A DNA stretch of 64,000 nt from Deinococcus sp. YIM 77859 (GCF_000745175.1 NZ_JQNI01000002.1:2312001-2376000); one strand, 5' to 3'. Shown: positions 23,616-48,101, numbered from the stretch's first letter. Notes: a model not told the origin generated them from the letters alone. A program made the numbers and translations.

Positions 23616-25077
23616 GCGCGCCCTCCAGCACGGCCGGGAAATGCTCGGTGCAGGGCCATTCACGCTTCCAGCCGGGCCAGCTGTGCCCCAGGCGCAGCGG
23701 TGGGAGGAGGTGCGGGGGAACGTCCAGCCCGCGTGCCCCGGCAATCGCTCCGACGACACAGGCCACCGTGTCACTGTCGTCGCCGCGCAGCACGGCGGGT
23801 TCCACGGCGGCAAGCCAGGTGTCGGCTCTGGCATGGGCGACAGCGGCTTCTAGCGTGTCCAGCACGAACCCGCTTTGCGAGGAGACGTGCCCCTCCAGGC
23901 CCGAGCGGACCCGGGCGCGGATCTGGGCGCGAGCCGCCCGCTCCTGAGCACGGAAGGCGTCATGGGCGGCCCGCGTGTTCAGGCCGAGGATGCCGGCTTC
24001 CAGCAGGGTGCGGCGGGCATCGAGGCGGTCCATGACGCTGAGGGCCACTTCCGCCGCACTCCGGTAAGGATGCCCTGTGTGGAGCGCCTCCAGAAAGGCG
24101 GTCAGAAAGATGCTCGCGTACACGCAGCGCGGGTCGGCATGCGTCAGCGCAGTGACGGCCGCCGCTTCCCTGGCCAGATCCTCTCCGCCGAACCCCGCCA
24201 ACCATACCGCCGCGACACGCATCAGGCCGCCATTCCCGGCACTCTGAAAGCCGCTCGCGGTCCAGGCGCGCGCACCGCCGTCAAGGGTGCCGTGCCGCAG
24301 CGCCGCACGGGTGAGGCGGCCCGCGTCCGGTGGCCCGGCCTCCAGCCACGCACACAGGGCTTTCAGCACCTCCTCTATCCCCCTGCCCTGCCCGTAGCCC
24401 AGCAGGGTTGCCACGGTCATTTGGCTATCGTCGGTCGCCTCGCCGGGGGCAAAGCCAAAGACGCTGCCCGGCTGGTAGTCGGTCAAGGTCTCGCCGTACC
24501 GGGCACGGATGACTGCGGGCGTCTTGAACTCGGTGGCGGCGCCCAGCGCGTCGGCGGCGGTCAGGGAGAGGAGCGTTTGGAGAACGGCAGCGGGCACGCG
24601 AGCAGGATAGATAGAGTGGCGCGAGCAGAGGTTACCTGCCCCCACCACCTCCTCCAGGAGGTACTGAAGCCGCGTCTGCGCGTTCTCCTGGCTGCCGTAC
24701 ACGCTCCGCAGCAGCTCGCCGCCCGGTGCGAAGGCCAGCCAGTGGGGCGTGCCCTCCGTGGCCCAGGCGCGGGCGAGGTCGCCCCCCAGGTCAAGCGCGA
24801 CGGGAAAGGGGAGCTGGGCGTAGTCCCGCGCGAACCGCATCAGGGTCGGCTCCACGTCCTCCCGCGGCAGCAGGCGGTGGCCGCGGCTGGTGTGCAGCGC
24901 CAGCAGGTTCACCTGGTCTCCGAACTCGGCGTGCAGCCGCTTCAGGAAGGGAATCCCACGTGAGACGCACCCCGGACATTCCAGGTTGAAGAACATCACC
25001 AGGCCGGGCCGTGCCCACTCGGTCGGCGGGGGAAGGGGGTCGCCATGCACGAAGTCCTGAGGGGCAGGCCAGTCCAT
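23602..25077 (-). CDS. thioredoxin-like / ADP-ribosylglycohydrolase fusion protein
   Basis: One continuous 491-residue frame. Residues 1-150 are a thioredoxin/TlpA-like fold with a CPGC redox pair (Cys34, Cys37), lacking a signal peptide and therefore cytosolic. Residues 160-491 match the DraG-type ADP-ribosylglycohydrolase family: AADALGAATEF at the domain start, ATDDSQMT (Asp216-217) and RGDDSDTVACVVGAIAGA, which hold the metal-binding acids. The domain removes ADP-ribose from proteins or other acceptors. TAAGCT lies 6 bases before the ATG. The 3' end overlaps the following pseudogene by 14 bases. Fusion of these two domains is unusual. Confidence 0.85.
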   Translation of the reverse strand: MDWPAPQDFVHGDPLPPPTEWARPGLVMFFNLECPGCVSRGIPFLKRLHAEFGDQVNLLALHTSRGHRLLPREDVEPTLMRFARDYAQLPFPVALDLGGDLARAWATEGTPHWLAFAPGGELLRSVYGSQENAQTRLQYLLEEVVGAGNLCSRHSIYPARVPAAVLQTLLSLTAADALGAATEFKTPAVIRARYGETLTDYQPGSVFGFAPGEATDDSQMTVATLLGYGQGRGIEEVLKALCAWLEAGPPDAGRLTRAALRHGTLDGGARAWTASGFQSAGNGGLMRVAAVWLAGFGGEDLAREAAAVTALTHADPRCVYASIFLTAFLEALHTGHPYRSAAEVALSVMDRLDARRTLLEAGILGLNTRAAHDAFRAQERAARAQIRARVRSGLEGHVSSQSGFVLDTLEAAVAHARADTWLAAVEPAVLRGDDSDTVACVVGAIAGARGLDVPPHLLPPLRLGHSWPGWKREWPCTEHFPAVLEGARDRG

Positions 25078-25130
25078 GCGGCGAGCTTAGCTCCTGATCG
25101 AGGAAAGCACCCCTCATGGGGCCACCGCTG

Positions 25131-25789
<659 letters not shown>

Positions 25790-25791
25790 AG

Positions 25792-25843
<52 letters not shown>

Positions 25844-25917
25844 GAAGAACGTCAATGTACCTCAGTCGCTGGCAGGTGATGATGCGCTCATCACCTCGAG
25901 CGGAGCGAGAAGCCAAA

Positions 25918-26013
25918 AGGTGGCGGGTGGCGGAGGTGGAGCACTTCCGGTTGTCGTTTCCCGGAAGGGCGGAACTGTAGCCGCCTGCCACCTACGTCCA
26001 GCTTCGGACGTAG
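25918..26013 (+). other. nested stem-loop element, candidate structured RNA or repeat
   Basis: Read as RNA on the plus strand, AGGUGGCGGGUGGC (25918-25931) pairs with the segment ending at 25994 over 14 bp, allowing two G-U pairs. It encloses the hairpin CTTCCGG/CCGGAAG. An 8-bp hairpin CTACGTCC/GGACGTAG with a 6-base loop follows immediately. No T-run follows, so it is not a plain terminator. It could be a regulatory leader, a small RNA or a small non-coding repeat of the type known in Deinococcus. Confidence 0.4.
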
Positions 26014-26216
26014 AGGGTATCCATCAGCAACTCAAGGACGGTGGCGTTTCGACACGCATCTCTGCGCATTGGCGTTTCACCCGGCACCTGTATGAGGAAT
26101 GCGGGCCACCTCCGGCCCGTGCGAAGCCCCTGCCCCGGCTGGGTGGACGGCTCCGACTGGGGATGAGTTTAACCGGGCCTGTTCAGGCGAACGTCAGCCT
26201 GTCTCACCTTCAGGGC

Positions 26217-26222
26217 TAGACT
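26217..26222 (+). promoter_or_regulatory. -10 hexamer for leaderless azlC mRNA
   Basis: TAGACT ends 9 bases before the azlC ATG. If it is used, the structured element about 200 bases upstream would not be part of the azlC mRNA. Confidence 0.45.
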
Positions 26223-26231
26223 GGGCAGCGC

Positions 26232-26956
26232 ATGACCCGCTCCTCCGCCTTCCTGAGGGAAACGCCCGCGTCCTTCTGGCCCGCGTTCTGGCGCGGCTTC
26301 CGAGCACTGGTGCCGCTGTGGCTGGGCATCATTCCCTTCGCAGTGGCGTATGCCGTCACGGCGCGGGCGGCGGGGCTCAGCACCTGGGCAACGCAGCTCA
26401 TGAGCCTGACGGTCTTTGCGGGGGCCTCGCAGTTCGCGGCGGCGGGCCTCTTTGCCGGGGGGGCATCGACGCTCGGGATCGTCGCCACCACCTTTTTGCT
26501 CAACGCGCGGCACGTGCTGTACGGCCTGAGCCTCGCCCGAGAGGTGCCCCTCACCCGCCCGCAACGGATGCTCGCCGCACAGTTTCTGACCGACGAGGCC
26601 TACGGCGTGGCGGTGGTGAACGGGACCCGCGAGCCGGGCGGCCTCTCCTTCGGCTTCGTGTTGGGGGCTGAACTCAGCCTGTACGTGGTGTGGAACCTGG
26701 CGACGTTCGCCGGGGCCCTCGCGGGCGGCGTGCTGCCGGACCCCGCCGCGCTGGGGGTGGGCGTCGTTTTCCCGCTTGCCTTCCTGGGGCTGTTGGTGCC
26801 GCTGCTGGTGGGGCGTGAGGCGGTGTTTGTCGCGCTCGTCTCCGGCTTGGCGGCGTGGGGCCTTTCGCGCGTGTTGCCGGGCGGGCTGGTGGTGCTGCTC
26901 GTCGGGGTGGGCGGGGCGCTGCTGGGCGCTGGGCTGGTAACGCGGGGAGAGCGGGC

Positions 26957-26960
<4 letters not shown>
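26232..26960 (+). CDS. azlC: branched-chain amino acid exporter subunit AzlC
   Basis: The 242-residue inner-membrane protein is the large subunit of the AzlCD/YgaZH family, which exports branched-chain amino acids. Typical segments are ALVPLWLGIIPFAVAYAVTA, VFAGASQFAAAGLF, LLNARHVLYGLSLA and LTDEAYGVAVVN. It overlaps azlD by 4 bases. No leucine-responsive regulator lies beside it. Confidence 0.9.
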
Positions 26961-27253
<293 letters not shown>

Positions 27254-27284
27254 GCGAGTCTCCCCGCGCTGACCTCGGCCGCGC

Positions 27285-27290
27285 TATGCT
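27285..27290 (+). promoter_or_regulatory. -10 hexamer for leaderless PASTA-protein mRNA
   Basis: TATGCT ends 9 bases before the ATG at 27300, 31 bases after the azlD stop. Confidence 0.45.
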
Positions 27291-27299
27291 GGGCGGCGC

Positions 27300-28952
<1,653 letters not shown>

Positions 28953-28972
28953 CTGTGTCCCCACCCTCCGTG

Positions 28973-30106
<1,134 letters not shown>

Positions 30107-30155
30107 CGGCTGATGCCCGCGAACCCCGGACCGGCGTAAAGGGGGGAAGCGCTCC

Positions 30156-32939
<2,784 letters not shown>

Positions 32940-32981
32940 GGGGAGGCTCCCTTCCGTCACATGGTCATAAGGGCTAGAACA

Positions 32982-33806
<825 letters not shown>

Positions 33807-33812
33807 ACACGC

Positions 33813-33818
33813 AGTGTA
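33813..33818 (-). promoter_or_regulatory. -10 hexamer for leaderless DUF4388 mRNA
   Basis: TACACT on the minus strand ends 6 bases before the ATG at 33806. Confidence 0.45.
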
Positions 33819-33896
33819 CGGGCCGCGCCCTTCAAGGCTCTGACAAAACAAGGCCGGGGCCGGGCCACCTTTCCCGACCCCAGCTCGCTGGGTGCC

Positions 33897-35036
<1,140 letters not shown>

Positions 35037-35090
35037 GCAATCACTCCTGTGAACGAATTCACGAGCAGGGCCCAGGGCAGACGCCGCCCC

Positions 35091-35343
<253 letters not shown>

Positions 35344-35385
35344 ATGCAGGAAGCCCGCCCTACAGAGCCCGGAGGTCCGACGTGA
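35344..35385 (+). CDS. 13-codon leader peptide ahead of the (2Fe-2S) subunit gene
   Basis: A mini-ORF with its own strong ribosome site (GGAGGTGG, 5 bases before ATG) encodes [13 protein letters not shown] and ends in a TGA that overlaps the GTG start of the next gene (GTGA). This arrangement would couple translation of the (2Fe-2S) subunit to that of the leader. It may instead be fortuitous, since the downstream gene also has its own GGAGG. Confidence 0.35.
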   Translation: MQEARPTEPGGPT

Positions 35386-35876
35386 ACGTAACCGTTACTG
35401 TCAACGGCAAGGCCTTTACCCGTGCTGTCGAGCCGCGCACCCTGCTTGTGCACTTTCTGCGCGAGGAGTTGGGGCTCACCGGCACCCACGTGGGCTGCGA
35501 CACCAGCCAGTGCGGCGCCTGTACGGTGCATCTGAACGGCGACGCCGTCAAGAGCTGCACGGTCTTGGCGGTGCAGGCGGACGGGATGGAGGTCACCACC
35601 ATCGAGGGCCTGGGCACTCCTGCTGAGCTCCATCCCCTCCAGGCGGGTTTTTGGGAGAAGCACGGTCTCCAGTGCGGCTTTTGTACTCCCGGCATGATCA
35701 TGAGTGCCGCCGAGCTGCTCCGGCATAACCCTGACCCCAGCGAAGAGGAGATCCGCCACCACCTCGAGGGGAATTACTGCCGCTGCACCGGTTACCACAA
35801 CATCGTGCGGGCGGTCCAGGAGGCCGCGCGGGCCAGCCGGGCCGCCGGGCAGGCGGAGCAGGCAGCGGACGATTGA
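35382..35876 (+). CDS. coxS: (2Fe-2S) subunit of molybdenum hydroxylase (CoxS-like)
   Basis: The 164-residue electron-transfer subunit carries two [2Fe-2S] clusters: the plant-ferredoxin type in [12 protein letters not shown]...SC and the C-terminal helical type in [10 protein letters not shown] and [11 protein letters not shown]. It passes electrons from the molybdopterin subunit to the flavin subunit. The GTG start follows GGAGG by 6 bases and gives the family N-terminus NVTVTVNGK. First gene of a small-large-medium subunit operon. Confidence 0.92.
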   Translation: MNVTVTVNGKAFTRAVEPRTLLVHFLREELGLTGTHVGCDTSQCGACTVHLNGDAVKSCTVLAVQADGMEVTTIEGLGTPAELHPLQAGFWEKHGLQCGFCTPGMIMSAAELLRHNPDPSEEEIRHHLEGNYCRCTGYHNIVRAVQEAARASRAAGQAEQAADD

Positions 35877-35939
35877 AGCGGCGCTGAGCGGTTGGGCGGC
35901 GCGCCAGCGAATGGTGAGCCGCCCCAGGGGAGGCACCCG

Positions 35940-38330
<2,391 letters not shown>

Positions 38331-38390
38331 AAAGAGGAGCTCGGCGGTGGGCAGTGAGGCCGTCCACCGCCGAGACCGGGGAGGAAAACC

Positions 38391-39182
38391 ATGTACCCAG
38401 CCCAGTTCGACTATCAGAAGGCGGCCACCGTCGACGAGGCGCTCGCCTTGATGGCGGCCAATCCGGACCTCAAGATCCTCGCCGGTGGACACTCGCTCCT
38501 GCCCGCCATGAAGCTGCGGCTGGCGCAGCCCCCCGCCCTGCTGGACATCTGGGGGATCGAGGAGCTGAAAGGCATCCGGCGTGAGGGGGACGTGTTTGTG
38601 GTGGGCGCGATGACCACCCACGCCGAGGTGTTGCGCTCCGAGCTTCCGCTGTTTCCCGAAGTCGCCCATGAGGTCGGTGACCCGATGGTCCGCAACCGGG
38701 GCACCATCGGGGGCTCGCTTGCTCACGCTGATCCCAGCGCCGACTACCCGGCGGCGGCCCTGGCGCTGGGCGTCGAGTTCGTGATTCGTGGCCCACAGGG
38801 TGAGCGCGCAGTTCCCGCGGACGAAATGTTCCTGGGCATGTTCGAGAGCGCGGTGGGTCCCGGTGAGCTGCTCACGCATCTTCGTGTGCCCGCCCGGGTG
38901 CGGGCGAGCGCCTACGAGAAATTCAAGCACCCGGCGAGCCACTACGCGATTGTGGGTGTGGCGGTCGTCCGCCATCTGGACGGACAGATTCGCGCGGCCT
39001 ACACCGGAGCGGGGGAAAAGGCCGAGCGCTTAACCCGTCTGGAAGCACGCCTCAACGGCGGCCAGCCCGCCGGAACGGGTCTGGTCGAAGCCGCCCAGCT
39101 GCTTGGTGACCGCTTCGCCAGCCCGGAGTACCGCGCGCATCTGGTGGACGTGCTCGCGGCGCGGGCGGCGGCGCGGGTGTAG
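38391..39182 (+). CDS. coxM: FAD-binding subunit of molybdenum hydroxylase (CoxM-like)
   Basis: The 263-residue flavin subunit has the FAD motifs AGGHSLLPAMKLRLA and RNRGTIGGSLAHADPSADYP and a C-terminal CO_deh_flav domain. It takes electrons from the (2Fe-2S) subunit and passes them on. It is the third gene of the operon, 60 bases after the large subunit, and ends at a terminator shared with the opposing gene. Confidence 0.92.
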   Translation: MYPAQFDYQKAATVDEALALMAANPDLKILAGGHSLLPAMKLRLAQPPALLDIWGIEELKGIRREGDVFVVGAMTTHAEVLRSELPLFPEVAHEVGDPMVRNRGTIGGSLAHADPSADYPAAALALGVEFVIRGPQGERAVPADEMFLGMFESAVGPGELLTHLRVPARVRASAYEKFKHPASHYAIVGVAVVRHLDGQIRAAYTGAGEKAERLTRLEARLNGGQPAGTGLVEAAQLLGDRFASPEYRAHLVDVLAARAAARV

Positions 39183-39203
39183 GAAGCCCGCAGGCCCCAA
39201 CGA

Positions 39204-39247
39204 GAAAGGGGGCCACTTCCGGATAGGGTGGCCTCCTTTCTCTTTTC
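39204..39247. terminator. terminator between convergent coxM and slyD-like genes
   Basis: A 13-bp stem GAAAGGGGGCCAC/GTGGCCTCCTTTC (one G-T pair) is followed by TCTTTTC on the plus strand, and preceded by T-rich sequence for the minus strand. It can serve both genes. Confidence 0.75.
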
Positions 39248-39251
39248 CCTG

Positions 39252-39731
<480 letters not shown>

Positions 39732-39853
39732 GGTGTTCTCCGTTCGGTGAGGCATGCGGGCGTCTCGGACTTGCCCTAGGAGTCTACCCCCTCGCCCCGC
39801 CTTCTGCCGAATAGGGCCGCGAGCAGAACACTTAACCGTTGCTGGGTTGCCCG

Positions 39854-39859
39854 TATGCT
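39854..39859 (+). promoter_or_regulatory. -10 hexamer for leaderless moeA mRNA
   Basis: TATGCT ends 6 bases before the ATG; TTAACC stands 16 bases upstream as a modest -35. Confidence 0.5.
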
Positions 39860-39865
39860 GCCCCC

Positions 39866-41065
39866 ATGACCGCTCCCCGCCCCGACTTCCCCATGCATGT
39901 CAGTGTTCAGGAGGCGCGCGAGATGCTGGCCGCGCTGCTGCCTGCGCCCACGACCGAAACCGTGCCGCTGGCCGAGGGCCGCGGGCGAACGCTCGCCGCC
40001 GACCTCGCCGCGCGCGTGAGCCACCCCAGCGCGACCGAAAGCGCCCTGGACGGCATCGCGGCCCGCGCCGCCGATACCCTGACGGCGACGCCCGCCGCGC
40101 CCATCCGCCTGCGCGTCGTGGGGGAAAGCCGTGCTGGAGCCTCCTTTTCCGGTACGGTTGGGCCCGGCGAGTGCGTGCGCATCTACACGGGCGCGCCGCT
40201 TCCCCCCGGCGCAGACGCGATCTGCCCCGTGGAGCAGCTGCGCGAGGAGGGCCCCGACCACGTTCTGCTCGTTCGTCCGGCCAGCCCCGACGACGTGCGG
40301 CACGAGGGCAGTGATTTTCGCGCGGGAGAGATGGTGCTGCGGGCGGGTCAGCGCCTCACGCCCGCCCGCGTGGCGCTCGCCGCCGCCCTCGGTCACGCCG
40401 AGCTGCCCGTTCGCCGCCGCCTGCGGGTGGCCCTGCTCTCGACCGGGGACGAGGTGGTCCTGCCGGGGCAGCCCCTGCGGCCCGGACAGGTGTACGACAG
40501 TAACCGCTACGGCCTCCAAGCCATGCTGGAAGAATGCGGCTGCGAGGTGCTGTCGCTGGGCCACGTGCCCGACAGCCCGGCAGCCCTTGAGGAGGCCATC
40601 ACGGCGGCGGGGGGGGCGGACGTGCTGCTGACGAGTGGTGGCGTCAGTATGGGCCGATACGACTTTATCCGTGACCTGCTTATCGAACACGGCCGCGTCG
40701 CCTTTTGGAAGGTGCGGATGCGCCCCGGTGGCCCCGCCCTGCTGGGCGGCTGGAAGGGGCTTGCGGTGTTTGGTCTGCCGGGCAATCCGGTCAGCAGCCT
40801 GGTGGTGTTTCAGGTGATCGTTCGTCCCGTGCTCACCGGTCAGCCCGTGAGCACCCTCCGCCTGCGCGCTGCTACCCCTTTTCGGGGCCTGCACGACAAA
40901 ACCGCCTTTTGGCGGGCTCGGCTGCGGGAGGGGCGGGTGTACGACTACGGTCAGCAGGGCAGCGGGGTGCTGCGTTCCCTCAGCGAGGCCGAGGCGCTGG
41001 TGATCGTCCCGGAGGGGAGCGGGGTGCAGGCGGGGGAAGAGGTGGAGGTGCTGCTGCTGGCCTAG
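39866..41065 (+). CDS. moeA: molybdopterin molybdenumtransferase MoeA
   Basis: Inserts molybdate into adenylated molybdopterin. The roughly 399-residue enzyme shows LAEGRGRTLAADLAA, IYTGAPLPPGADAICPVE, LLSTGDEVVLPG, LLTSGGVSMGRYDF and GLPGNPVSSLVVF. It supports the molybdenum hydroxylase encoded just upstream. ATG 39866 is favoured by its promoter; an in-frame ATG lies at 39893. Confidence 0.93.
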   Translation: MTAPRPDFPMHVSVQEAREMLAALLPAPTTETVPLAEGRGRTLAADLAARVSHPSATESALDGIAARAADTLTATPAAPIRLRVVGESRAGASFSGTVGPGECVRIYTGAPLPPGADAICPVEQLREEGPDHVLLVRPASPDDVRHEGSDFRAGEMVLRAGQRLTPARVALAAALGHAELPVRRRLRVALLSTGDEVVLPGQPLRPGQVYDSNRYGLQAMLEECGCEVLSLGHVPDSPAALEEAITAAGGADVLLTSGGVSMGRYDFIRDLLIEHGRVAFWKVRMRPGGPALLGGWKGLAVFGLPGNPVSSLVVFQVIVRPVLTGQPVSTLRLRAATPFRGLHDKTAFWRARLREGRVYDYGQQGSGVLRSLSEAEALVIVPEGSGVQAGEEVEVLLLA

Positions 41066-41122
41066 CTCCCGGCGACCCGCGCCAGGCTTGGCCCCGAGCG
41101 TGGCGGGGCTAACCGCTGGGCT

Positions 41123-41547
41123 TTAGAGCAGCGCCCGGTGGTCGGCGAGCATACAGCGGTCCTGAATGACGTCGATGCCGTGCTCGGTGAGCGTTCGCGC
41201 GGTGGCGTCGTCGCGGATTCCGAGTTGCAACCAGACGACCTTGGGGAGGGGGTTCATGTTCAGGATGTCCGCGAGATGGTCGCGCACCCGGTCGCTGCGG
41301 CGAAAGACCTCCACCACATCCACCGGTGTGCCGATCTCGGCGAGGGTGGACACGGCCCGGTGCCCGAAAAAGCTCTGGCCACGGGCGGCAAGAGCAGGAT
41401 TGACCGGAATGATGGTGTAGCCCTGGCGGTGCAGGTACTCCGGCACGTAGTGGGCGGGTTTCATGGGGTCAGGGTGAAATCCCACGACGGCCACCACTTT
41501 GCTCCCGGTCAGAACCCGGATGATCTCCGGGGTGTGTTGCAGCAGGG

Positions 41548-41551
<4 letters not shown>
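41123..41551 (-). CDS. CoA-binding domain protein (YccU-like)
   Basis: A 142-residue Rossmann-fold protein of the CoA_binding_2 family: KVVAVVGFHPDPMKPAHYV, GYTIIPVNP and VVEVFRRSD. It resembles YccU/YneT; physiological role unknown, sometimes linked to CoA sensing. It overlaps the hemL stop by 4 bases and is the second gene of a hemL unit. Confidence 0.85.
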
Positions 41552-42888
<1,337 letters not shown>

Positions 42889-42895
42889 GCCGCTT

Positions 42896-42901
42896 ACCTT
42901 A
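42896..42901 (-). promoter_or_regulatory. -10 hexamer for leaderless hemL mRNA
   Basis: TAAGGT on the minus strand ends 7 bases before the hemL ATG. Confidence 0.45.
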
Positions 42902-43006
42902 CGGCAGGCGGATGAGGGGAGGCGGGAAGGGAGGCAACAGTTGGAAAGCTCGGCAGGCAGAGGAACAACAGGGAGGAGGATATTCCCTGCGGCTCCATTG
43001 CGCCCC

Positions 43007-43684
43007 TTATAACCCCAGGAGCCCCAACGCTGCCGTCTGGGTCAGCTCGGCCCGGTAGGGGGCGACAAGCGCACGTTCTTCCGGAGTAGCGGTCTGGACC
43101 GTGGTGTTCAGGTCGGGGAGGCGCCCCTGTTGCAGGGCCTGGGCCGCCTGAGCAAAGTCCACGTTGGGCACGCCCAGGGCACGGTTCACGGTGTGGCGAA
43201 GCGTGGCGTAGCGTTCCAGGCTAAGGCCCTCGCGGGCCAGGGCGGCGGTCTGGGCCTGCCGGGCGCGGCCGATGGCGCTGCCCGCGTCACCAAGCACCCG
43301 CACGACCGTCAAGATATTGGGCGTTTGTCCGTTTTGGATCTCGGTCCAGACCTGCTGCAGGCTGGTGAAGCTGCCGCCCAGCGCCTCCCGAATGTCCCGG
43401 CGTACCCGCACGAAGCGCTGCACATCGGCTCGGGTGAGCGGCGCGTCCACATCCCCGGTGGCAGCAGGGGGCGCCGCCCCGTCGCGCCCGGGCAGGTTGG
43501 GAACCTGGATTCCCGTTCCGCTGCTCGTCTGGGATGGTGTCTGCGCGGGGGGGCGCCACGATTCCAAAAAGGTGCGCGCGGGCTGGATCACCACAAACCA
43601 GGCCAGGGCTCCCAGCACCACCAGGACCAGCAGGGTGCCGCCCCCGCACCCCAGACAGCCGCAGCCTACTCCAGGTCGTCTCAT
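43007..43684 (-). CDS. hypothetical single-pass membrane protein
   Basis: About 225 residues, no recognised family. The N-terminus MRRPGVGCGCLGCGGG is Cys/Gly-rich and precedes one membrane helix (TLLVLVVLGALAWFVVIQ, about 18-35). A Pro/Thr/Ser-rich linker follows and then a helical extracytoplasmic domain (about 85-225). TACCCT lies 6 bases before the ATG. The four cysteines in positions 8-13 could be acylated or bind metal; this is speculation. Confidence 0.6.
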   Translation of the reverse strand: MRRPGVGCGCLGCGGGTLLVLVVLGALAWFVVIQPARTFLESWRPPAQTPSQTSSGTGIQVPNLPGRDGAAPPAATGDVDAPLTRADVQRFVRVRRDIREALGGSFTSLQQVWTEIQNGQTPNILTVVRVLGDAGSAIGRARQAQTAALAREGLSLERYATLRHTVNRALGVPNVDFAQAAQALQQGRLPDLNTTVQTATPEERALVAPYRAELTQTAALGLLGL

Positions 43685-43857
43685 GCCTTCAGGGTACGGG
43701 GGGAGCAAGGGCAGAGTTCCCGCGGCCTCCCCAACCCCCAGGTTGACAGGGGTCACCGGCCCCCCTTAAATACGGATATTCTCTTGCTGCATCGCCGCTG
43801 AAAGTTTTTGTCCGCGTGGCCCTCCGTGGACCACACTCGCCCTTTCCTGGAGGCCTG

Positions 43858-45264
<1,407 letters not shown>

Positions 45265-45269
45265 GGCAC

Positions 45270-46875
<1,606 letters not shown>

Positions 46876-46879
<4 letters not shown>

Positions 46880-47208
46880 TCGCTCACCAGGCCCATCAGG
46901 CGGTCGACGGCTTCCTCCAGCACGTCTCCGGGGACAGGCTCGATGATGTCCACGCCCCACGCTTGCCAGTCCAGGGTGTAAACGTGTGAGGTGAGAATGA
47001 CGCCCCGCGTCTTCAGTCCACCCGGCAGGGGCAATTCCGTGAGGTATCCCTTCGCCCGGCTGGTCACGGGCAGGCAGACCATCAGGCCGGTCACGCGGTT
47101 GTAGGCGCTGCTGCTGATGACGAGGGCTGGCCGACGACCACCCTGCTCGTCTCCCCGTCGTGGGTCAAAGTCCGTCCAGACCAGTTGCCCGCGTTCCGGC
47201 GCACTCAC
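46876..47208 (-). CDS. mazF: MazF/PemK-type endoribonuclease toxin
   Basis: A 110-residue MazF toxin: RGQLVWTDFDPRRGDEQGG opening, RRPALVISS, and the LTSHVYTLDW strand with Thr/Ser expected in the active site. MazF cuts mRNA at short sequences when its antitoxin is degraded. It overlaps mazE by 4 bases upstream and the ABC ATPase by 4 bases downstream, so it is translationally linked to both. Confidence 0.93.
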
Positions 47209-47462
47209 CAGTCCAGCTCCCGGCCCACCGGAACGTATTCGGGAATGTCCTCGTAGCGCAGCGGTTCCTCTGGCATACCAGCCAGCAGCTCTTCCACGGT
47301 GTACCGGCTCCTGCGCCGCCGGGCAGGAATCAGGCGGAACTCACCGCCCTCCGCCACCTCCAGTTCATACTCCTGCCCCGCCTCCAGCCCCTCTTCCCGC
47401 ACCACGCTGGCGGGCACCACGAAGCCCAAGCTGTTGCCGTGCTTGCTGAGTTTCACACGCAT
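47205..47462 (-). CDS. mazE: MazE-type antitoxin (AbrB fold)
   Basis: An 85-residue antitoxin: N-terminal swapped-hairpin DNA-binding domain MRVKLSKHGNSLGFVVP, then an acidic, disordered C-terminal tail (YTVEELLAGMPEEPLRYED) that would cover MazF. GGGAGG lies 7 bases before the ATG. TGTCA direct repeats 16-30 bases upstream may be its operator. Confidence 0.92.
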   Translation of the reverse strand: MRVKLSKHGNSLGFVVPASVVREEGLEAGQEYELEVAEGGEFRLIPARRRRSRYTVEELLAGMPEEPLRYEDIPEYVPVGRELDW

Positions 47463-47477
47463 CTCGCGCCTCCCGTC

Positions 47478-47492
47478 TGACAGTGTATGACA
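47478..47492. promoter_or_regulatory. candidate mazEF operator
   Basis: TGACAGTGTATGACA, two TGACA repeats whose starts are 10 bases apart (one helical turn), lies between mazE and the divergent gene at 47523. Autoregulation by MazE is usual for the family; binding here is inferred. Confidence 0.35.
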
Positions 47493-47510
47493 TTCTCCCC
47501 GTGAGGGGGT

Positions 47511-47516
47511 TAGGCT
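47511..47516 (+). promoter_or_regulatory. -10 hexamer for leaderless secreted-protein mRNA
   Basis: TAGGCT ends 6 bases before the ATG at 47523. Confidence 0.4.
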
Positions 47517-47522
47517 GGGTCC

Positions 47523-48101
47523 ATGCCGATGCCGTCCCTGAGAGGCCTTCCGCTCCTTGTCCCGTTGCTCGCCGGTCTTGCGCGGGCCGGTGGCGCGGCG
47601 GCTCCCATCACCTACCGCGCGAGTTTCGAACGCGGTGTGGAAGCGCGGCAGGGGGCACGGGTGTTGTGGCGAACCCCTCTCAAAGCCAGCCGGAACGAGG
47701 TGCAGGTTCTTGGAAACGTCCTGCTGGTGGAAGGCTTCGCGGGGGAGGACGAGGTGACGTATGTACTTTCGCGCGGTGACGGCCGCGTCCTCGCCCAGCC
47801 CGCCGGGCGGCTGACGGGGGCGAGCCCGGACCGCGAGGGACTCACCTTCATCGACTTCCGTCTTCGGAGCGGAGAGGTTGTCCGTACCCGCCTGGACCGC
47901 CACTGGAAGGCGGACGTGCAGCGGGTGAACCTCTGGTCCCTCTTCCCCCCTGACTGTGGGGCCGAAAAAGGTTTAGCCGGAAGTCTCCGTCTGGACGAGC
48001 GGGGCACGCTGCTCTTCCAGGGTCTGGTGGGGCGCTGCGAGGGCCGCCTCAGCTTCGATTTCCAGGGCAATGTGGGCCTGACGCTCAAACGGGTCAGGTG
48101 A
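47523..48101 (+). CDS. hypothetical exported protein
   Basis: A 192-residue protein with a signal peptide ([19 protein letters not shown]) and a beta-rich mature part ([43 protein letters not shown]). No family recognised. Two cysteines (about 152 and 179) could form a disulfide. It is encoded against the surrounding thiamine transport genes and overlaps the end of the permease gene by 8 bases. Confidence 0.65.
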   Translation: MPMPSLRGLPLLVPLLAGLARAGGAAAPITYRASFERGVEARQGARVLWRTPLKASRNEVQVLGNVLLVEGFAGEDEVTYVLSRGDGRVLAQPAGRLTGASPDREGLTFIDFRLRSGEVVRTRLDRHWKADVQRVNLWSLFPPDCGAEKGLAGSLRLDERGTLLFQGLVGRCEGRLSFDFQGNVGLTLKRVR

